Shown here: positions 7,957-18,173 of the stretch, piece after piece
How positions within the stretch are numbered: the first letter of the stretch is position 1
Layout: every line of letters begins with the position of its first letter
Origin: Candidatus Kryptoniota bacterium
GTDB lineage: Bacteria > Bacteroidota > Ignavibacteria > Kryptoniales > JAKASW01
Assembly (NCBI GenBank): GCA_024641705.1
Contig: JAHECO010000009.1
Span: 55,147 to 119,146 of the forward strand
DNA length: 64,000 bases
Reading direction: 5' to 3'
Position numbers and translations under genes: made by a program
The notes under the pieces: generated by a model
The model's input: only the letters and a program-made list of their open reading frames with translations
The model's database searches: none
Told to the model about the DNA's origin: nothing

Positions 7957-10409
7957 GAGCTGTCTCCATAGCTGCGTTTCTCATTCTCACGGAAACGTTC
8001 GTTTGTTTTGCCAAGCAACCGGCCGGGCTGAACGTGAGCGATCTCGCACATCTGGAATGGCTCATGTACAGACAGCCGGGTCGCACGCTGGAAATTTCCA
8101 GTTACGACAGAACGGGCGGGAATAAAGACGGCAACACTGGTAAGTATTCGTACACACGCATAGACAAGAACGGCGAGTACGTTGTCATGGAATCGCATAA
8201 GCCGGGCGCGATTGTGCAAATCTGGTTTACCAATCTCTCGACAGCCGGGCATCTGCACTTCTATTTTGACGGCTCTGCTCGACCGCAGATAGACATGGAC
8301 ATACACGACTTCTTCAGCGGGAACCGATATCCGTTCGTGAGACCGTTCGTGGAAAATGACACCCTATCGTCCGGCGGCTTCGTATGCTTTCTCCCAATGC
8401 CCTTTCATAGGTCCTGCAAGATTACTACGACGGGTATTGCCAGATATTATCACATCATCTATCGGGAGTTTTCATCGGGGGATAACGTGACCACATTTGC
8501 GCTCCCCTTGGATGCTGATGCAAAGGAAGAGCTCGAGTTGGTGCGCCGCGATCTCGAGGAGGTCGGTGACTCTATTCCAACCGGCGGCGAAAACACGACG
8601 ATTCCCGCCGGACAAACGAAGACGGTATGGTCGGCCAACGGTCGCGAATACATCACCGGGTTGTTTATTCGGCCAGACACAAGAGCGGCGGATGTACTCA
8701 AGAAACTCATAGTCAGGATTTATTGGGATGGAGCGCAACAGCCGTCAGTAGAGTCTCCACTCCTTGACTTTTTCGGCGATGGCTTTCGCGCAGCCTCATA
8801 CAGATCGTTGCCGACGGGCTACACGAGAGGTGAGTTCTACTCCCACTTCCCGATGCCTTTCAGACGGTCCGCCAGGATTGAGGTGGAAAACGGGAACGCT
8901 ATCCCGGTTGCACTCAGCTGTGATGTGAGGATGGATACACTACTTTCCGGGAATGATTCCACTCTTCTTTATTTCCATGCGCAATTCAGGCAAGACACCT
9001 CGGTTGAGCACGTACCCGTCACCATTCTTGAAACTTGTGGTGAAGGTCATTTTGTCGGGACGAGACAAACAATGCAGTCTTTCCCGGGAAAACTGTATAA
9101 CCCGGACAGCGGGAGATCGCGAATCGATTATCTCGAAGGCGATGAGACTGTTTATGTTGACGGAGATACGGTTCCGAGTTGGCATGGCACAGGTACGGAA
9201 GATGATTATGACGGAGGATGGTATTTCAAATTTGGCACGTTCTCCCTTCCGTTCAACGGCTGCGTCGAAAAGAGTGCCTGGACCGGGAGCATATCGGCTT
9301 ACAGGTTTCAAATCACGGACATGATCCCGTTCACGGACAATTTCAAAATGTTCATCGAACATGGGACCTGGAACAATCGGCCTGGAGTCTACTACTCGAC
9401 TGTCGCTTACTGGTATCAGACGACGGACACAAGCGAAGCGTATCGTCCTTTGCAGGCGGCGGATCTCTCGTTGCCGCTGCGAGCTGTGTGGAAAGAGAAA
9501 GGCGTTGAATATTTTGCAGAACACATTGGCGCTCTCGATTCACGGCACGGTAGTCTCTCAATACTGCCCTGGAGTGAGGCATCTCAAGATTGGAAGGGAA
9601 TCTCAGACGTGGTTTTCAAGCCCGAGGACGGCTCCGGATCTGTGAGCTTTGTCCTTAACCCGCCGATCTCCGGCAACTATGAAATGGACATGCAATACAC
9701 GAAGCTGCCAAGCGGCGGAGAGTTTGTTGTGAAGTCTGGAGACACTGTTCTCTCAGATGTCGTCGACTCATACAGCCCCGATTTCAATCCCGGGCAAGAG
9801 TTGCATTGGGCTGCACATCTCAACCGAGGGTATGATACAATTACCGTATCTGCTGCCGACCCTGACCGGCATTCGGAGGGGAATGAGATTTCATTGACGT
9901 CATACGATTTCAAGCCCGAACCGGAAGGCCGATTCGTTACCTCGTGGAAGGTTGTCGGTCCGTTTGATGATTTCGGCTTTCGCCACAACCACAAACTTTT
10001 CGGCCCCGAAAGAGATCTCCGTTTTAATCGCCGCTTCAGAGGCATCCATGGGAGAAGAGTTTCTTGGAGAACGGTTCGCGCGGATTCCGCAGGAATTATG
10101 AACCTCGCCAAGGTTTTCAAGAAGCACGATTATACGATAGCGTACGCCGGAACAAGAATCTTCTCGCCTGTAAAACGAAAGATCTTTCTCTTTGCGGGTT
10201 CGGACGACGGGCTCAAGATATACCTAAACGGCCACCTGGTCTGGTCCAACCTTGTCGCTCGGGGGCTCGTCAGAGATGAAGACAGAGTCCTCGTAACGCT
10301 TCCGAAAGGCTGGAGTACTTTGACAATGGAGATTACGCAGGGCATTGGTGACTGGGGCTTCACGCTGTGTCTCCCGGAATACCGCGGAAAAAGACTGAGG
10401 TTACATTGA
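7953..10409 (+). CDS. Secreted DUF2961-domain protein
   Basis: An 818-residue exported protein starting at TTG 7953, which overlaps the M20 stop; signal peptide about residues 1-20 (VSIAAFLILTETFVCFA). The first half matches DUF2961, e.g. KPGAIVQIWFTN, HFYFDGS and DFFSGNRYPFVRPF, followed by the second sheet with SWHGTGTEDDYDGGWYF. The C-terminal part (from about residue 660) resembles an all-beta carbohydrate-binding or PA14-like module (KIYLNGHLVWSN). DUF2961 proteins occur in polysaccharide loci, and some members are reported as glycoside hydrolases on fructans or arabinans. Substrate here is unknown. The next gene is again coupled through TTGA. Confidence 0.82.
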   Translation: MRAVSIAAFLILTETFVCFAKQPAGLNVSDLAHLEWLMYRQPGRTLEISSYDRTGGNKDGNTGKYSYTRIDKNGEYVVMESHKPGAIVQIWFTNLSTAGHLHFYFDGSARPQIDMDIHDFFSGNRYPFVRPFVENDTLSSGGFVCFLPMPFHRSCKITTTGIARYYHIIYREFSSGDNVTTFALPLDADAKEELELVRRDLEEVGDSIPTGGENTTIPAGQTKTVWSANGREYITGLFIRPDTRAADVLKKLIVRIYWDGAQQPSVESPLLDFFGDGFRAASYRSLPTGYTRGEFYSHFPMPFRRSARIEVENGNAIPVALSCDVRMDTLLSGNDSTLLYFHAQFRQDTSVEHVPVTILETCGEGHFVGTRQTMQSFPGKLYNPDSGRSRIDYLEGDETVYVDGDTVPSWHGTGTEDDYDGGWYFKFGTFSLPFNGCVEKSAWTGSISAYRFQITDMIPFTDNFKMFIEHGTWNNRPGVYYSTVAYWYQTTDTSEAYRPLQAADLSLPLRAVWKEKGVEYFAEHIGALDSRHGSLSILPWSEASQDWKGISDVVFKPEDGSGSVSFVLNPPISGNYEMDMQYTKLPSGGEFVVKSGDTVLSDVVDSYSPDFNPGQELHWAAHLNRGYDTITVSAADPDRHSEGNEISLTSYDFKPEPEGRFVTSWKVVGPFDDFGFRHNHKLFGPERDLRFNRRFRGIHGRRVSWRTVRADSAGIMNLAKVFKKHDYTIAYAGTRIFSPVKRKIFLFAGSDDGLKIYLNGHLVWSNLVARGLVRDEDRVLVTLPKGWSTLTMEITQGIGDWGFTLCLPEYRGKRLRLH

Positions 10410-11782
10410 AACACGGTTTCCGCTTGACTCTTGTACTGACATGGCTCTGCCAAGCCATGCTTTGGAATGCTGCAAAGGCACGACCGAAAGCGGACGTGAA
10501 ACCGGAACAGAACGTCCGCCATGAAGCGGCTGCGATGGTGCCTGCAGGTCAAGGCGATGTGATCATCGTATGGAGAGCAGTTGTGCCGCAGGGGTCGGAT
10601 ATCTATGCCCAGAAATTAGACACGGACGGCAAACGGATTTGGAGAAATGGAGGCGTTGAAATTTGCCATCAATCGATCGCCGACGCACATTTCTCTGCGG
10701 TCACAGATTCGCAAGGCGGTGTAATAGTCATCTGGGAAGATTCACGTGAAGGTGAGTACAATACCGACATTTATGCACAGAGGCTTGATGAATATGGCAA
10801 GCCGATGTGGAATAGGACCGGCGTCCCTGTGTGCACCGCGAGACATCAGCAGTTGTTCCCGAAAGCGGTTGTCGATCAGCGCGGCGGGGTCTACGTGTTT
10901 TGGACTGATTACAGGAACGGCAATGCCGATATATTCGCCTGTCACCTGGATTTCGAAGGAAGAGTCGATCACCGTTTCAGCATTTGTACCGAAAAAGAAG
11001 ACCAGATGGATCTGACCGTTGCGCCCTCGCCTTTTGGAGGAGCGTGTGTAGTCTGGGTCGACCATCGATTTGACTCCCCAGGAATTTATGCACAGTTAAT
11101 AAATGCCAATGACAGCCTGCGGTGGCGCGCAGGTGGCCTTCCGGTCTGCACAGGAGTGTATCAACAGGAAACACCATCTGTTATTAGTGTCAACAAAAAA
11201 GGATTCGCTGTTGCCTGGGCTGACTACAGGGATAGACTCGCCAAAGTGTTTGTCCAGCTGGTCAACTCTGACGGTGTCATGGTCTTTCTTTCAGGAGGAA
11301 TTTCAGCCTCCTCTTCTTCCGGGCCGCAGTACATTCCATGCATAAGCGCAGTCGATTCTACAGCCGCCGTTGTTACCTGGCTTCAGTATGAAAAAGGAGC
11401 GGGGATGCTTCAGCGGAGAATAGATCTGACAAAGTCGGTCCAGACTAATCTTCCTTACGCTATTTCGAGACCTTCGCTTGCACAGTTCTGGGCGAGCAGC
11501 GTGCCTGACGGCAAGGGCGGGTCTGTTGCCACGTGGCTTGAGTATGATGGCGGAAAAATTAAAGTGTTCGCTCAGCGTACTGCTGCCGATGGGAAATGTC
11601 TGTGGGGCAAGGCAGGGCGGTTGATCGGAGCCGCGAAGGAGAAGTCTCATCCGCAGATAGTCATCGATGGAATGCATCGTGGCTTTATCATTGCCTGGAC
11701 GGGTGAGTCTGCTGTTGGTTCAGATATAGTTGTTGCCTGTGTGAGTGAGGAAGGCAAAATTATGTGGAAGAGAGAAGTATAA
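10406..11782 (+). CDS. Secreted repeat protein, propeller-like
   Basis: A 458-residue protein starting at TTG 10406 after GAGG, overlapping the previous stop. Signal peptide near residues 1-26. The body is made of repeats of about 50 residues with the pattern GG-(V/A)-(V/Y)-(V/I)-W-x-D-x-R...IYAQ-(R/K)-(L/I)-D...W, e.g. GGVIVIWEDSREG, GGVYVFWTDYRNG, GGACVVWVDHRF and GFAVAWADYRD. Such repeats usually form a beta-propeller. No catalytic motif is recognised; ligand or glycan binding is a guess. Confidence 0.72.
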   Translation: MKHGFRLTLVLTWLCQAMLWNAAKARPKADVKPEQNVRHEAAAMVPAGQGDVIIVWRAVVPQGSDIYAQKLDTDGKRIWRNGGVEICHQSIADAHFSAVTDSQGGVIVIWEDSREGEYNTDIYAQRLDEYGKPMWNRTGVPVCTARHQQLFPKAVVDQRGGVYVFWTDYRNGNADIFACHLDFEGRVDHRFSICTEKEDQMDLTVAPSPFGGACVVWVDHRFDSPGIYAQLINANDSLRWRAGGLPVCTGVYQQETPSVISVNKKGFAVAWADYRDRLAKVFVQLVNSDGVMVFLSGGISASSSSGPQYIPCISAVDSTAAVVTWLQYEKGAGMLQRRIDLTKSVQTNLPYAISRPSLAQFWASSVPDGKGGSVATWLEYDGGKIKVFAQRTAADGKCLWGKAGRLIGAAKEKSHPQIVIDGMHRGFIIAWTGESAVGSDIVVACVSEEGKIMWKREV

Positions 11783-11835
11783 AGATCGGCATTGAGAAGA
11801 AAATTCGCGTCGGCGGGAAGAAGTCGAAGTGTTCG

Positions 11836-14127
11836 ATGCACGGAAGATCTGTCCGTAAGATTGTGGCAGCAATATTATGTTGTATGATCTTCGGCCCATG
11901 TTCGAATGTTATTGGAATGCCGCTCACTTCCGCAGACACGGTGACCATTTATGTCTCGCCGCGCGGGAATGATTCCTGGATGGGGCGGCTTGCCGGTCCG
12001 ACTGCGAATGATACAGATGGCCCTCTAAGGACCATACAGGCCGCACTCGGCAAGGTCAATACGTCGGCCGAAAAGAACGCTGCACCCGGCTTGCATTTTG
12101 AAGTCCTTGTCCGCTCGGGTTACTACTATCTGCCAAACGGGATCGATGTCAGTTTTTTATCCAGGAGAGGGTCCAGTTTGGAGATCAGGAATTTCCCAGG
12201 CGAAATTGTGACACTTTCCGGTGGGGTGAGGCTGAAGGAGCCTGAGCCGCTTGAAGGACGTGACATGAAGTCGCGCATCCGGCCGGGATATGTTAAGAAC
12301 GTGTATGTGTTTGATTTGAAAAAAGCGGGAATTGACGACTATGGAAAGATCACCGAACGAGGTCGTCCACCGCTCCAGGTGTTCTTCGACGACTCGCTGA
12401 TGACACTGGCCAGGTATCCCAACAAAGGCTGGCTGACGATCGCGGGAGTTCCTCAATCCGGGCCGGTCCTGTACAAACTCGGCCTGGAAAGGGAAAGGAG
12501 ATATGACGGTATTCCCGTCGGAAGAAACTTCGGAAAGATTAATTATTCAGGCAACCGTCCCGCGGGATGGCAGAGTGGCGACAAGATATATGTACATGGA
12601 TACTGGACATGGGACTGGTACGACTCTTACAAAAGCGTCGATTCTGTCGACACAGTGAATCGTACGCTGGCGCTCTCGCCTGCGGCCGATCCTTACGGGT
12701 ATACAAAGGGTCAGCGCTACTATTTCCTGAACAAGCCGGAAGAGTTGGACACAGTCGGTGAGTGGTATATCGACGATTCCACGGGTCTATTATATTTCTG
12801 GCCACCGCGCAATATCTCAGACGGAGAAACAGTGATATCAGTTGCCAGTGCGCCGTTGCTCCATCTTTCAGGTTGCTCCGGTGTTACCGTATGCGGAATA
12901 TATTTCGACATTTCTCGGGGCAACGGCGTCGTGATTGACGGCGGTTCGGACAATTCAATCCAGGGATGTCTTTTCAGGAATCTCGGCGAACATGCCGTTG
13001 AGGTAAATGGCGGACACGACAATGGAGTAAAGAATTCGATCATCTCCGACATCGGGCTGGATGCGGTAGTGATCAGAGGAGGGAACAGGCAGACGCTGGA
13101 AGCGGGGAAGAACTATGTTGTCAATAACACTATCGATCACTTCGGAACGTGGTTGCAGACTGTGCATGGCATAACGGTGGCGGGAGTTGGGGATATCATC
13201 ACTCACAACGAAATTTGTGATGCACCGTTCGAGGGGTTGTACCTCTCCGGAAACAATCATTTGGTAGCTTACAACGATTTTCACGACATCTGCAGAGCTT
13301 CGGGGGATGCAGGTGCACTGCATACGGGTCGGGATTGGACCTGGCGCGGCAATGTCATCAAATACAATTACTTCCATGATCTGAAGGGACCTGGACTGCA
13401 CGGAGTGATGGGGGTCTATCTGGACGATTGGGCCACGGGGTTCACGGTCTACGGAAACGTTTTTGATAAGGCCGGCCACGCGGTATTCATCGGTGGAGGC
13501 AGGGATAATCTGGTGGAGAACAATGTATTCATCGGCTGCGAACCATCTGTGAGCATCGACGGCCGTGGCTTCGGTTGGGCGAGCTATTACTTCAACGGTG
13601 CGGGGGGGACGGAGCTGTTCGACAAAATGCTCGAGGTGAAATACTGGAAGAATCCTTACAGGAGCGCTTACCCGAAGTTGACGACTATCTCGGAGGATGA
13701 CCCCGCAAATCCGAGTGGAAATATCGTTACCGGGAATGTGTCGTGCGACGGTAGGTGGATGGAAGTCCACGACTACGGCACATTCAACATGAACATCGTC
13801 AGGATCAAGGATAATGTGATTGCCGATCCGGAAATTCTGAAACGCAGATTGGCGAACCAGATTGGCTGGGACCCGTATTACCTGAACCTGGAAACAGACA
13901 GCGGCTATGTCGTCATGAAGAGGAATAGTGTCGAAGCAAGGAATGAACTTGTCGGCAACGATTTTGTCATGAAGACCAACTTCGCTAACATTTCGCGCGG
14001 CGGCCTTCATGTTTCAAAGGCATCGTTTGCGCGCGGTTTCAAGTCGATCCCGTTCAGCGAGATCGGACCTCGCGACAATCCTTTCCGAAGAATTGCGCAG
14101 TGGTTGCGTGAATCCGTTAGTCGCTAG
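11836..14127 (+). CDS. Secreted right-handed beta-helix protein, putative polysaccharide-active enzyme
   Basis: A 763-residue exported protein. A frame extends back to GTG 11764, but ATG 11836 begins a proper signal peptide (VRKIVAAILCCMIFGPCSNVIG). YVSPRGNDSWMG and GPLRTIQAAL are the standard opening of right-handed parallel beta-helix proteins. From about residue 350 there are helix rungs such as NNTIDHFG, NEICDAPFEGLYLSGNNH, NYFHDLKG and NVFDKAGHAVFIGGGRDN. Similar proteins include beta-helix glycoside hydrolases and lyases; catalytic residues cannot be assigned. Confidence 0.78.
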   Translation: MHGRSVRKIVAAILCCMIFGPCSNVIGMPLTSADTVTIYVSPRGNDSWMGRLAGPTANDTDGPLRTIQAALGKVNTSAEKNAAPGLHFEVLVRSGYYYLPNGIDVSFLSRRGSSLEIRNFPGEIVTLSGGVRLKEPEPLEGRDMKSRIRPGYVKNVYVFDLKKAGIDDYGKITERGRPPLQVFFDDSLMTLARYPNKGWLTIAGVPQSGPVLYKLGLERERRYDGIPVGRNFGKINYSGNRPAGWQSGDKIYVHGYWTWDWYDSYKSVDSVDTVNRTLALSPAADPYGYTKGQRYYFLNKPEELDTVGEWYIDDSTGLLYFWPPRNISDGETVISVASAPLLHLSGCSGVTVCGIYFDISRGNGVVIDGGSDNSIQGCLFRNLGEHAVEVNGGHDNGVKNSIISDIGLDAVVIRGGNRQTLEAGKNYVVNNTIDHFGTWLQTVHGITVAGVGDIITHNEICDAPFEGLYLSGNNHLVAYNDFHDICRASGDAGALHTGRDWTWRGNVIKYNYFHDLKGPGLHGVMGVYLDDWATGFTVYGNVFDKAGHAVFIGGGRDNLVENNVFIGCEPSVSIDGRGFGWASYYFNGAGGTELFDKMLEVKYWKNPYRSAYPKLTTISEDDPANPSGNIVTGNVSCDGRWMEVHDYGTFNMNIVRIKDNVIADPEILKRRLANQIGWDPYYLNLETDSGYVVMKRNSVEARNELVGNDFVMKTNFANISRGGLHVSKASFARGFKSIPFSEIGPRDNPFRRIAQWLRESVSR

Positions 14128-14197
14128 ACCTATGAAATGCTCTGTACTTTCTATAAACGTCTGTGGGAAACTGAACGTGGATGACATCGGGAATTAG

Positions 14198-15127
14198 ATG
14201 CAGGGCGAACACATAATCGGGTTAGACATAGGTGGTACCAAGAGTGCAGTTGTTCGTGGAACCGCGAAGGGAGAGATACTGTCCCGTGTCGAGTTCCCTA
14301 CCAGACCACAGCGCCCGTTCCAGGAATGCTTCGATGAATTGTGTGATGTGACATCCGGGGCTCTGCAGTCTTCGGACAAAAAACCCGCGGCGATCAGCGT
14401 TTCAATAGGCGGGCCCCTGGATGTCCTCGAAGGAATCATCATGTCGCCGCCGAATCTTCCCGGCTGGGTTAACGTCCCGTTGAAGAAACTCCTTTTCGAA
14501 GAATTTGGTCTTCCAGTTTATGTTGAACATGACGGCAATGCCGGCGCGCTCGCGGAATATTACTTTGGCGCTGGAAGGGGCTCGAAGAGCGTTGTCTTCC
14601 TCACACTTGGAACCGGCCTGGGAGCGGGATTGATACTTGATGGGAGGCTCTACCGCGGTGCCAGCTATGTTGCAGGTGAGATAGGCCACATCAGAATCGC
14701 CGACGACGGACCCGACAGCTACGGCAAGCGCGGCTCTATGGAAGGATATTGCAGCGGGAACGGCATAGAGAAACTTGCGGCCCTGTTGTTTCCCGATCGA
14801 TGGATCACACCCGTGTCAGTTCGTGAGTTGGCGAATCTTGCCCGCAACGGCGATCCACAGGCCCGGAAAGTTTTTGATACATCCGGCCTGTATCTCGGAC
14901 GGGCACTTGCCATTATCGCGGACCTGGTTAACCCGGACAAAATCATTTTGGGTGCACTCGGCGTAAGGCTGGGGTCCCTCCTGATGGACCCCGCGATGGA
15001 AGTACTCAGAAAAGAGGCCCTCCGGGAGGCGGTGGACGTGTGCAGGATCGTTCCCGCCGAACTTGGCGAGAAAATAGGCGACATTGCCGCATTGTGCGCC
15101 GCGATAGACCAGGGAGGCATCAGGTGA
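14198..15127 (+). CDS. ROK family sugar kinase lacking the zinc-site cysteines
   Basis: A 309-residue cytosolic protein. The phosphate-1 loop IIGLDIGGTKSA, the catalytic Asp in VEHDGNAGALAEY, the phosphate-2 segment LGTGLGAGLI and GEIGHIRI identify the ROK family (glucokinase, ManNAc kinase, fructokinase). The usual zinc motif CxCGxxGCxE is replaced by SYGKRGSMEGYCSG: only one Cys remains and it is in a different place. It could phosphorylate a hexose or amino sugar released by the nearby exported proteins or the GH38 mannosidase. Its substrate is unknown. Confidence 0.87.
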   Translation: MQGEHIIGLDIGGTKSAVVRGTAKGEILSRVEFPTRPQRPFQECFDELCDVTSGALQSSDKKPAAISVSIGGPLDVLEGIIMSPPNLPGWVNVPLKKLLFEEFGLPVYVEHDGNAGALAEYYFGAGRGSKSVVFLTLGTGLGAGLILDGRLYRGASYVAGEIGHIRIADDGPDSYGKRGSMEGYCSGNGIEKLAALLFPDRWITPVSVRELANLARNGDPQARKVFDTSGLYLGRALAIIADLVNPDKIILGALGVRLGSLLMDPAMEVLRKEALREAVDVCRIVPAELGEKIGDIAALCAAIDQGGIR

Positions 15128-15235
15128 GATCGCTTCCTCATGCAGGTAGATTCTACGGAGTACTCTCCAGATCGGGGTGCCGGACTCGTACCGGATTCTC
15201 ATCAACGGGCTTTGAACGATAAGGAAAACAACGTA

Positions 15236-17101
15236 ATGAAAAAGATCCTAATTTACACACTCCTCATACTGGCCGGTCTGCCGGCTTCCTGCGTCGTTGC
15301 TCGACCAGCTGAAGGGAACGATTTCAACGCGCGGAGACAACAGATACTCGACTACTATGCCGATTCAATAAAGATTTCATTCAATCCCGAAGCCCCGGAT
15401 TACTCCCGTCCGAATTTCGACATAATCGTGGCGAAGCTTACAGCAGGAAAGGATGTGCAGACGGCTATCAGAGCTATGGATACTCTTATGGCCAAGCCGG
15501 TCGGAAACATGTTCTACATCTATGAACTCATGGGAACATACCTATTCGGCAGGAAGTCCCTCCCACCAGATTTTGGCGACAAGGTGAGAGACAATTTGGA
15601 GACGTCAACCATTTACCGCGGCGATACAGAAAATCACTGGCTCCAGTACTACACAGGATGGTATCTTGCCGCTCAGGAGTGGAACGTCCCGCGCTGGTCG
15701 AACGGCAAGAGCTCCGAAGAAACACTGAAGGAAGCCCAGGATTATATAGATCACTGGATTTCGTTGACAACTTCACTCGGTCAGGGCGAATTCAACTCGC
15801 CGACATATTTCATTACGTACGTGGATCCGCTGGTGCTCCTCTACCAGTTTGCGAAAGACCCTCTCATGCGAAAAAAGGCAGAGATGATGCTGGAGTACAT
15901 GTTCGCAGACTACGGCATAGAGAATCTGAATGGCTGCTATTGCGGCGCGCACAGCAGAGACTATCCTTACATCGCGGTAAATCCCCAGATGGCGCAATCG
16001 AGAATATTCGGATTCCTTTACTTCGGCAACACCGAGTTCAACCCGAGAATCCGCGAGGCGATTTCGGTCATCTTTCCGGCGTTGAGCAGTTTCAGACTTC
16101 CTGCCATCATTCGCGACATCGCCACGGACCGCTCCCAGCCCTATGCGTCCAGGCAAAGGAAAAGGGTAAGGTTCGTCATCAGGTACGGGCCTGAGAGAAC
16201 GCCGCCGGTTTACAAGTACTCCTACATGACAAAGTACTACTGTCTGGGCAGCATGCAGGGCGGGATACTTCAGCCTATTCAAGAACATGTCTGGGATATC
16301 ACCTTTGCAACACGGCGGCCGTACAATACAGTCTTCGCTATTAATCCTTACAGATCGCCGAAGGAGCTGGGTTTGTTCTTTCCGGAGGAGGCCCTGCCGG
16401 TCTATGGCTTCGTGGCCCATTCGCACGGTTACTACGGCAACGTCGACAAATGGTCCTCGAGCTCGCCCCACGAGCGGACATTCCAATATTGCAACACGCT
16501 CATAGATTTGTACGATCTCGATTTGAATCCTACCGAGCTGTGGCATGAAATCGATGCTTTCTTCCCGCTGACGCTGAATCAATTCATCGTCAGTAAAAGC
16601 GGATGGATCTTCGGAAGGATGGACAGCGCATATTTCGCGTACTATCCGCTTCAGAAATACTGCCTTGAGAAAGACACCGACTCTATCCAGTTGCTTGGCG
16701 GCGATGAAGGCTCGTTCGGCATCGAAACACTCGATAAACGTCCGGTAGATCTGAGACTGAGGAGCTTTTCGACCGCCAATGGTTGTGTGCTGCAGGCGGG
16801 TTCGGTCACAGAGTATGGAAGCTTCGAGAATTTCATGAGACTGGTTAAGAAAACGAAAGTAGTTTTCGACAGCAAGAAGATCAGTGTGAAGTACGGCACG
16901 ATTAACGGTGACCAACTGTATTTCCGCTACTTAAACGATAGAGAGTTGAATGGCAAGAAGATTGTCCTGAACTATCCGCTGTTCGACAGCAAGTATCTCC
17001 ATTCTGCTGTGAACAGCCGTGTGCTCAAGATTACCTACGGGAACACCGTACGGACGCTTGACTTCAACAATTTCACTGTAACTCAACAGACTGTTAAATA
17101 A
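15236..17101 (+). CDS. Secreted protein of unknown function, 621 residues
   Basis: Start ATG 15236 follows AAGGAAAAC and begins a signal peptide (KKILIYTLLILAGLPASCVVA); the frame also runs back to 15140 without a better start. The N-terminal two thirds are helix-rich (TAIRAMDTLMAK-like segments, DPLVLLYQFAKDPLMRKKAEMMLEYM), suggesting an alpha/alpha toroid such as those in unsaturated-glucuronyl hydrolases, heparinases or alginate lyases. The last part is beta-rich. No family is recognised with confidence. Confidence 0.7.
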   Translation: MKKILIYTLLILAGLPASCVVARPAEGNDFNARRQQILDYYADSIKISFNPEAPDYSRPNFDIIVAKLTAGKDVQTAIRAMDTLMAKPVGNMFYIYELMGTYLFGRKSLPPDFGDKVRDNLETSTIYRGDTENHWLQYYTGWYLAAQEWNVPRWSNGKSSEETLKEAQDYIDHWISLTTSLGQGEFNSPTYFITYVDPLVLLYQFAKDPLMRKKAEMMLEYMFADYGIENLNGCYCGAHSRDYPYIAVNPQMAQSRIFGFLYFGNTEFNPRIREAISVIFPALSSFRLPAIIRDIATDRSQPYASRQRKRVRFVIRYGPERTPPVYKYSYMTKYYCLGSMQGGILQPIQEHVWDITFATRRPYNTVFAINPYRSPKELGLFFPEEALPVYGFVAHSHGYYGNVDKWSSSSPHERTFQYCNTLIDLYDLDLNPTELWHEIDAFFPLTLNQFIVSKSGWIFGRMDSAYFAYYPLQKYCLEKDTDSIQLLGGDEGSFGIETLDKRPVDLRLRSFSTANGCVLQAGSVTEYGSFENFMRLVKKTKVVFDSKKISVKYGTINGDQLYFRYLNDRELNGKKIVLNYPLFDSKYLHSAVNSRVLKITYGNTVRTLDFNNFTVTQQTVK

Positions 17102-17130
17102 ATTTCATCACCAAGACTCGAAGGATAAAA

Positions 17131-18138
17131 ATGTTTAAGAGATTGTTAATGTTGGTACTCCTTTCGGCAGCGGTCTCGTTCGCCGGACAGAGGAGAGTAT
17201 ATGTAGTGGTTCACCTCTATCAGAAGATGGTCGTTGGCGGACACAATCCTCCCGCGGGCATATTCTACACGACCGACGGCGGTGCTAATTGGGAACACCT
17301 GGGCTGGTCGAACATTATTGCTTACTCCCTGACTATCGACCCCGATTCAAACGGTCGTATAATGTATCTCGCCGCAGGTAACGGCGTTCTGAAGTCGACC
17401 GATGCAGGTGAGACATGGCGAATCATGACCGATTGGCACGAGACCGAGGTCAGCCAGGTCGTGATCGATCCCGGTAACCACAACATCCTGTACATCGCTA
17501 CGCCTTACGGCGTCTTCAAGTCAACCGATGCCGGCTGGACGTGGTCGAAGAAGAACAACGGTATCAGTCCGAAACAGACAGGTACTACCTCTTCAACTTT
17601 CATCGGTCCCATCCTTATCGACGAAGCGAATCCCAACAGGCTAATGATCGGTACGGAGAACGGCATCTATGTGAGCACAAACGGAGCTGGTTCGTGGAAA
17701 CCCTTTGCGTTGAAGGGCCGCGGAGTTCGCGATCTGGTCTGCAGCAAGTCGGACCCGCGGATCATGATCGCCGGGACAGAAAATGCCGGCATCTTCGTAT
17801 CCCATGACGGCGGGAAAACTTGGAGCCAGTCCGGGAATGGCATCGACTCACTGGCGATCTATACTGTCAGTTTCGATCCGAAGGACGAGAGAATTCTATA
17901 TGCTGGCGGCTACGATACAGGGTTCATGAAATCGACCGACGGCGGTAAAACATGGAAATCGTTTGATTCCGGTCTCTCCGAAGAAACAATTCACGGGATA
18001 GCGGTCGACCCGGATAATCCGCAGGATATCTATGTCGCCACGATACCGGGCGGAGTTTTCAAAAGCGCGGACGGCGGGAAGACCTGGAAATATTTGTTCC
18101 TCGACGGTGCCCAGGTCTATTCTGTCATGATCCACTGA
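17131..18138 (+). CDS. Secreted Asp-box (BNR/sortilin-like) beta-propeller protein
   Basis: A 335-residue protein with signal peptide (LLMLVLLSAAVSFA). Seven repeats carry the Asp-box signature S/T-x-D-x-G-x-T-W: TDGGANW, STDAGETW, STDAGWTW, STNGAGSW, SHDGGKTW, STDGGKTW and SADGGKTW, as expected for a seven-bladed propeller. This fold occurs in sialidases, Ycf48-like factors and xyloglucanases. No Arg triad or nucleophile pair is obvious, so binding or an unidentified hydrolase activity are both possible. It closes the exported block. Confidence 0.82.
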   Translation: MFKRLLMLVLLSAAVSFAGQRRVYVVVHLYQKMVVGGHNPPAGIFYTTDGGANWEHLGWSNIIAYSLTIDPDSNGRIMYLAAGNGVLKSTDAGETWRIMTDWHETEVSQVVIDPGNHNILYIATPYGVFKSTDAGWTWSKKNNGISPKQTGTTSSTFIGPILIDEANPNRLMIGTENGIYVSTNGAGSWKPFALKGRGVRDLVCSKSDPRIMIAGTENAGIFVSHDGGKTWSQSGNGIDSLAIYTVSFDPKDERILYAGGYDTGFMKSTDGGKTWKSFDSGLSEETIHGIAVDPDNPQDIYVATIPGGVFKSADGGKTWKYLFLDGAQVYSVMIH

Positions 18139-18173
18139 TCCGGGACTTCTGTCAAAGGAGGCGAGTGACAACA

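Noticed and set aside
12955..14010. Minus-strand frame of 351 codons opposite the beta-helix gene
   Set aside because: No family features; the plus strand has typical beta-helix rungs. The same applies to the 380-codon frame at 15773-16915.
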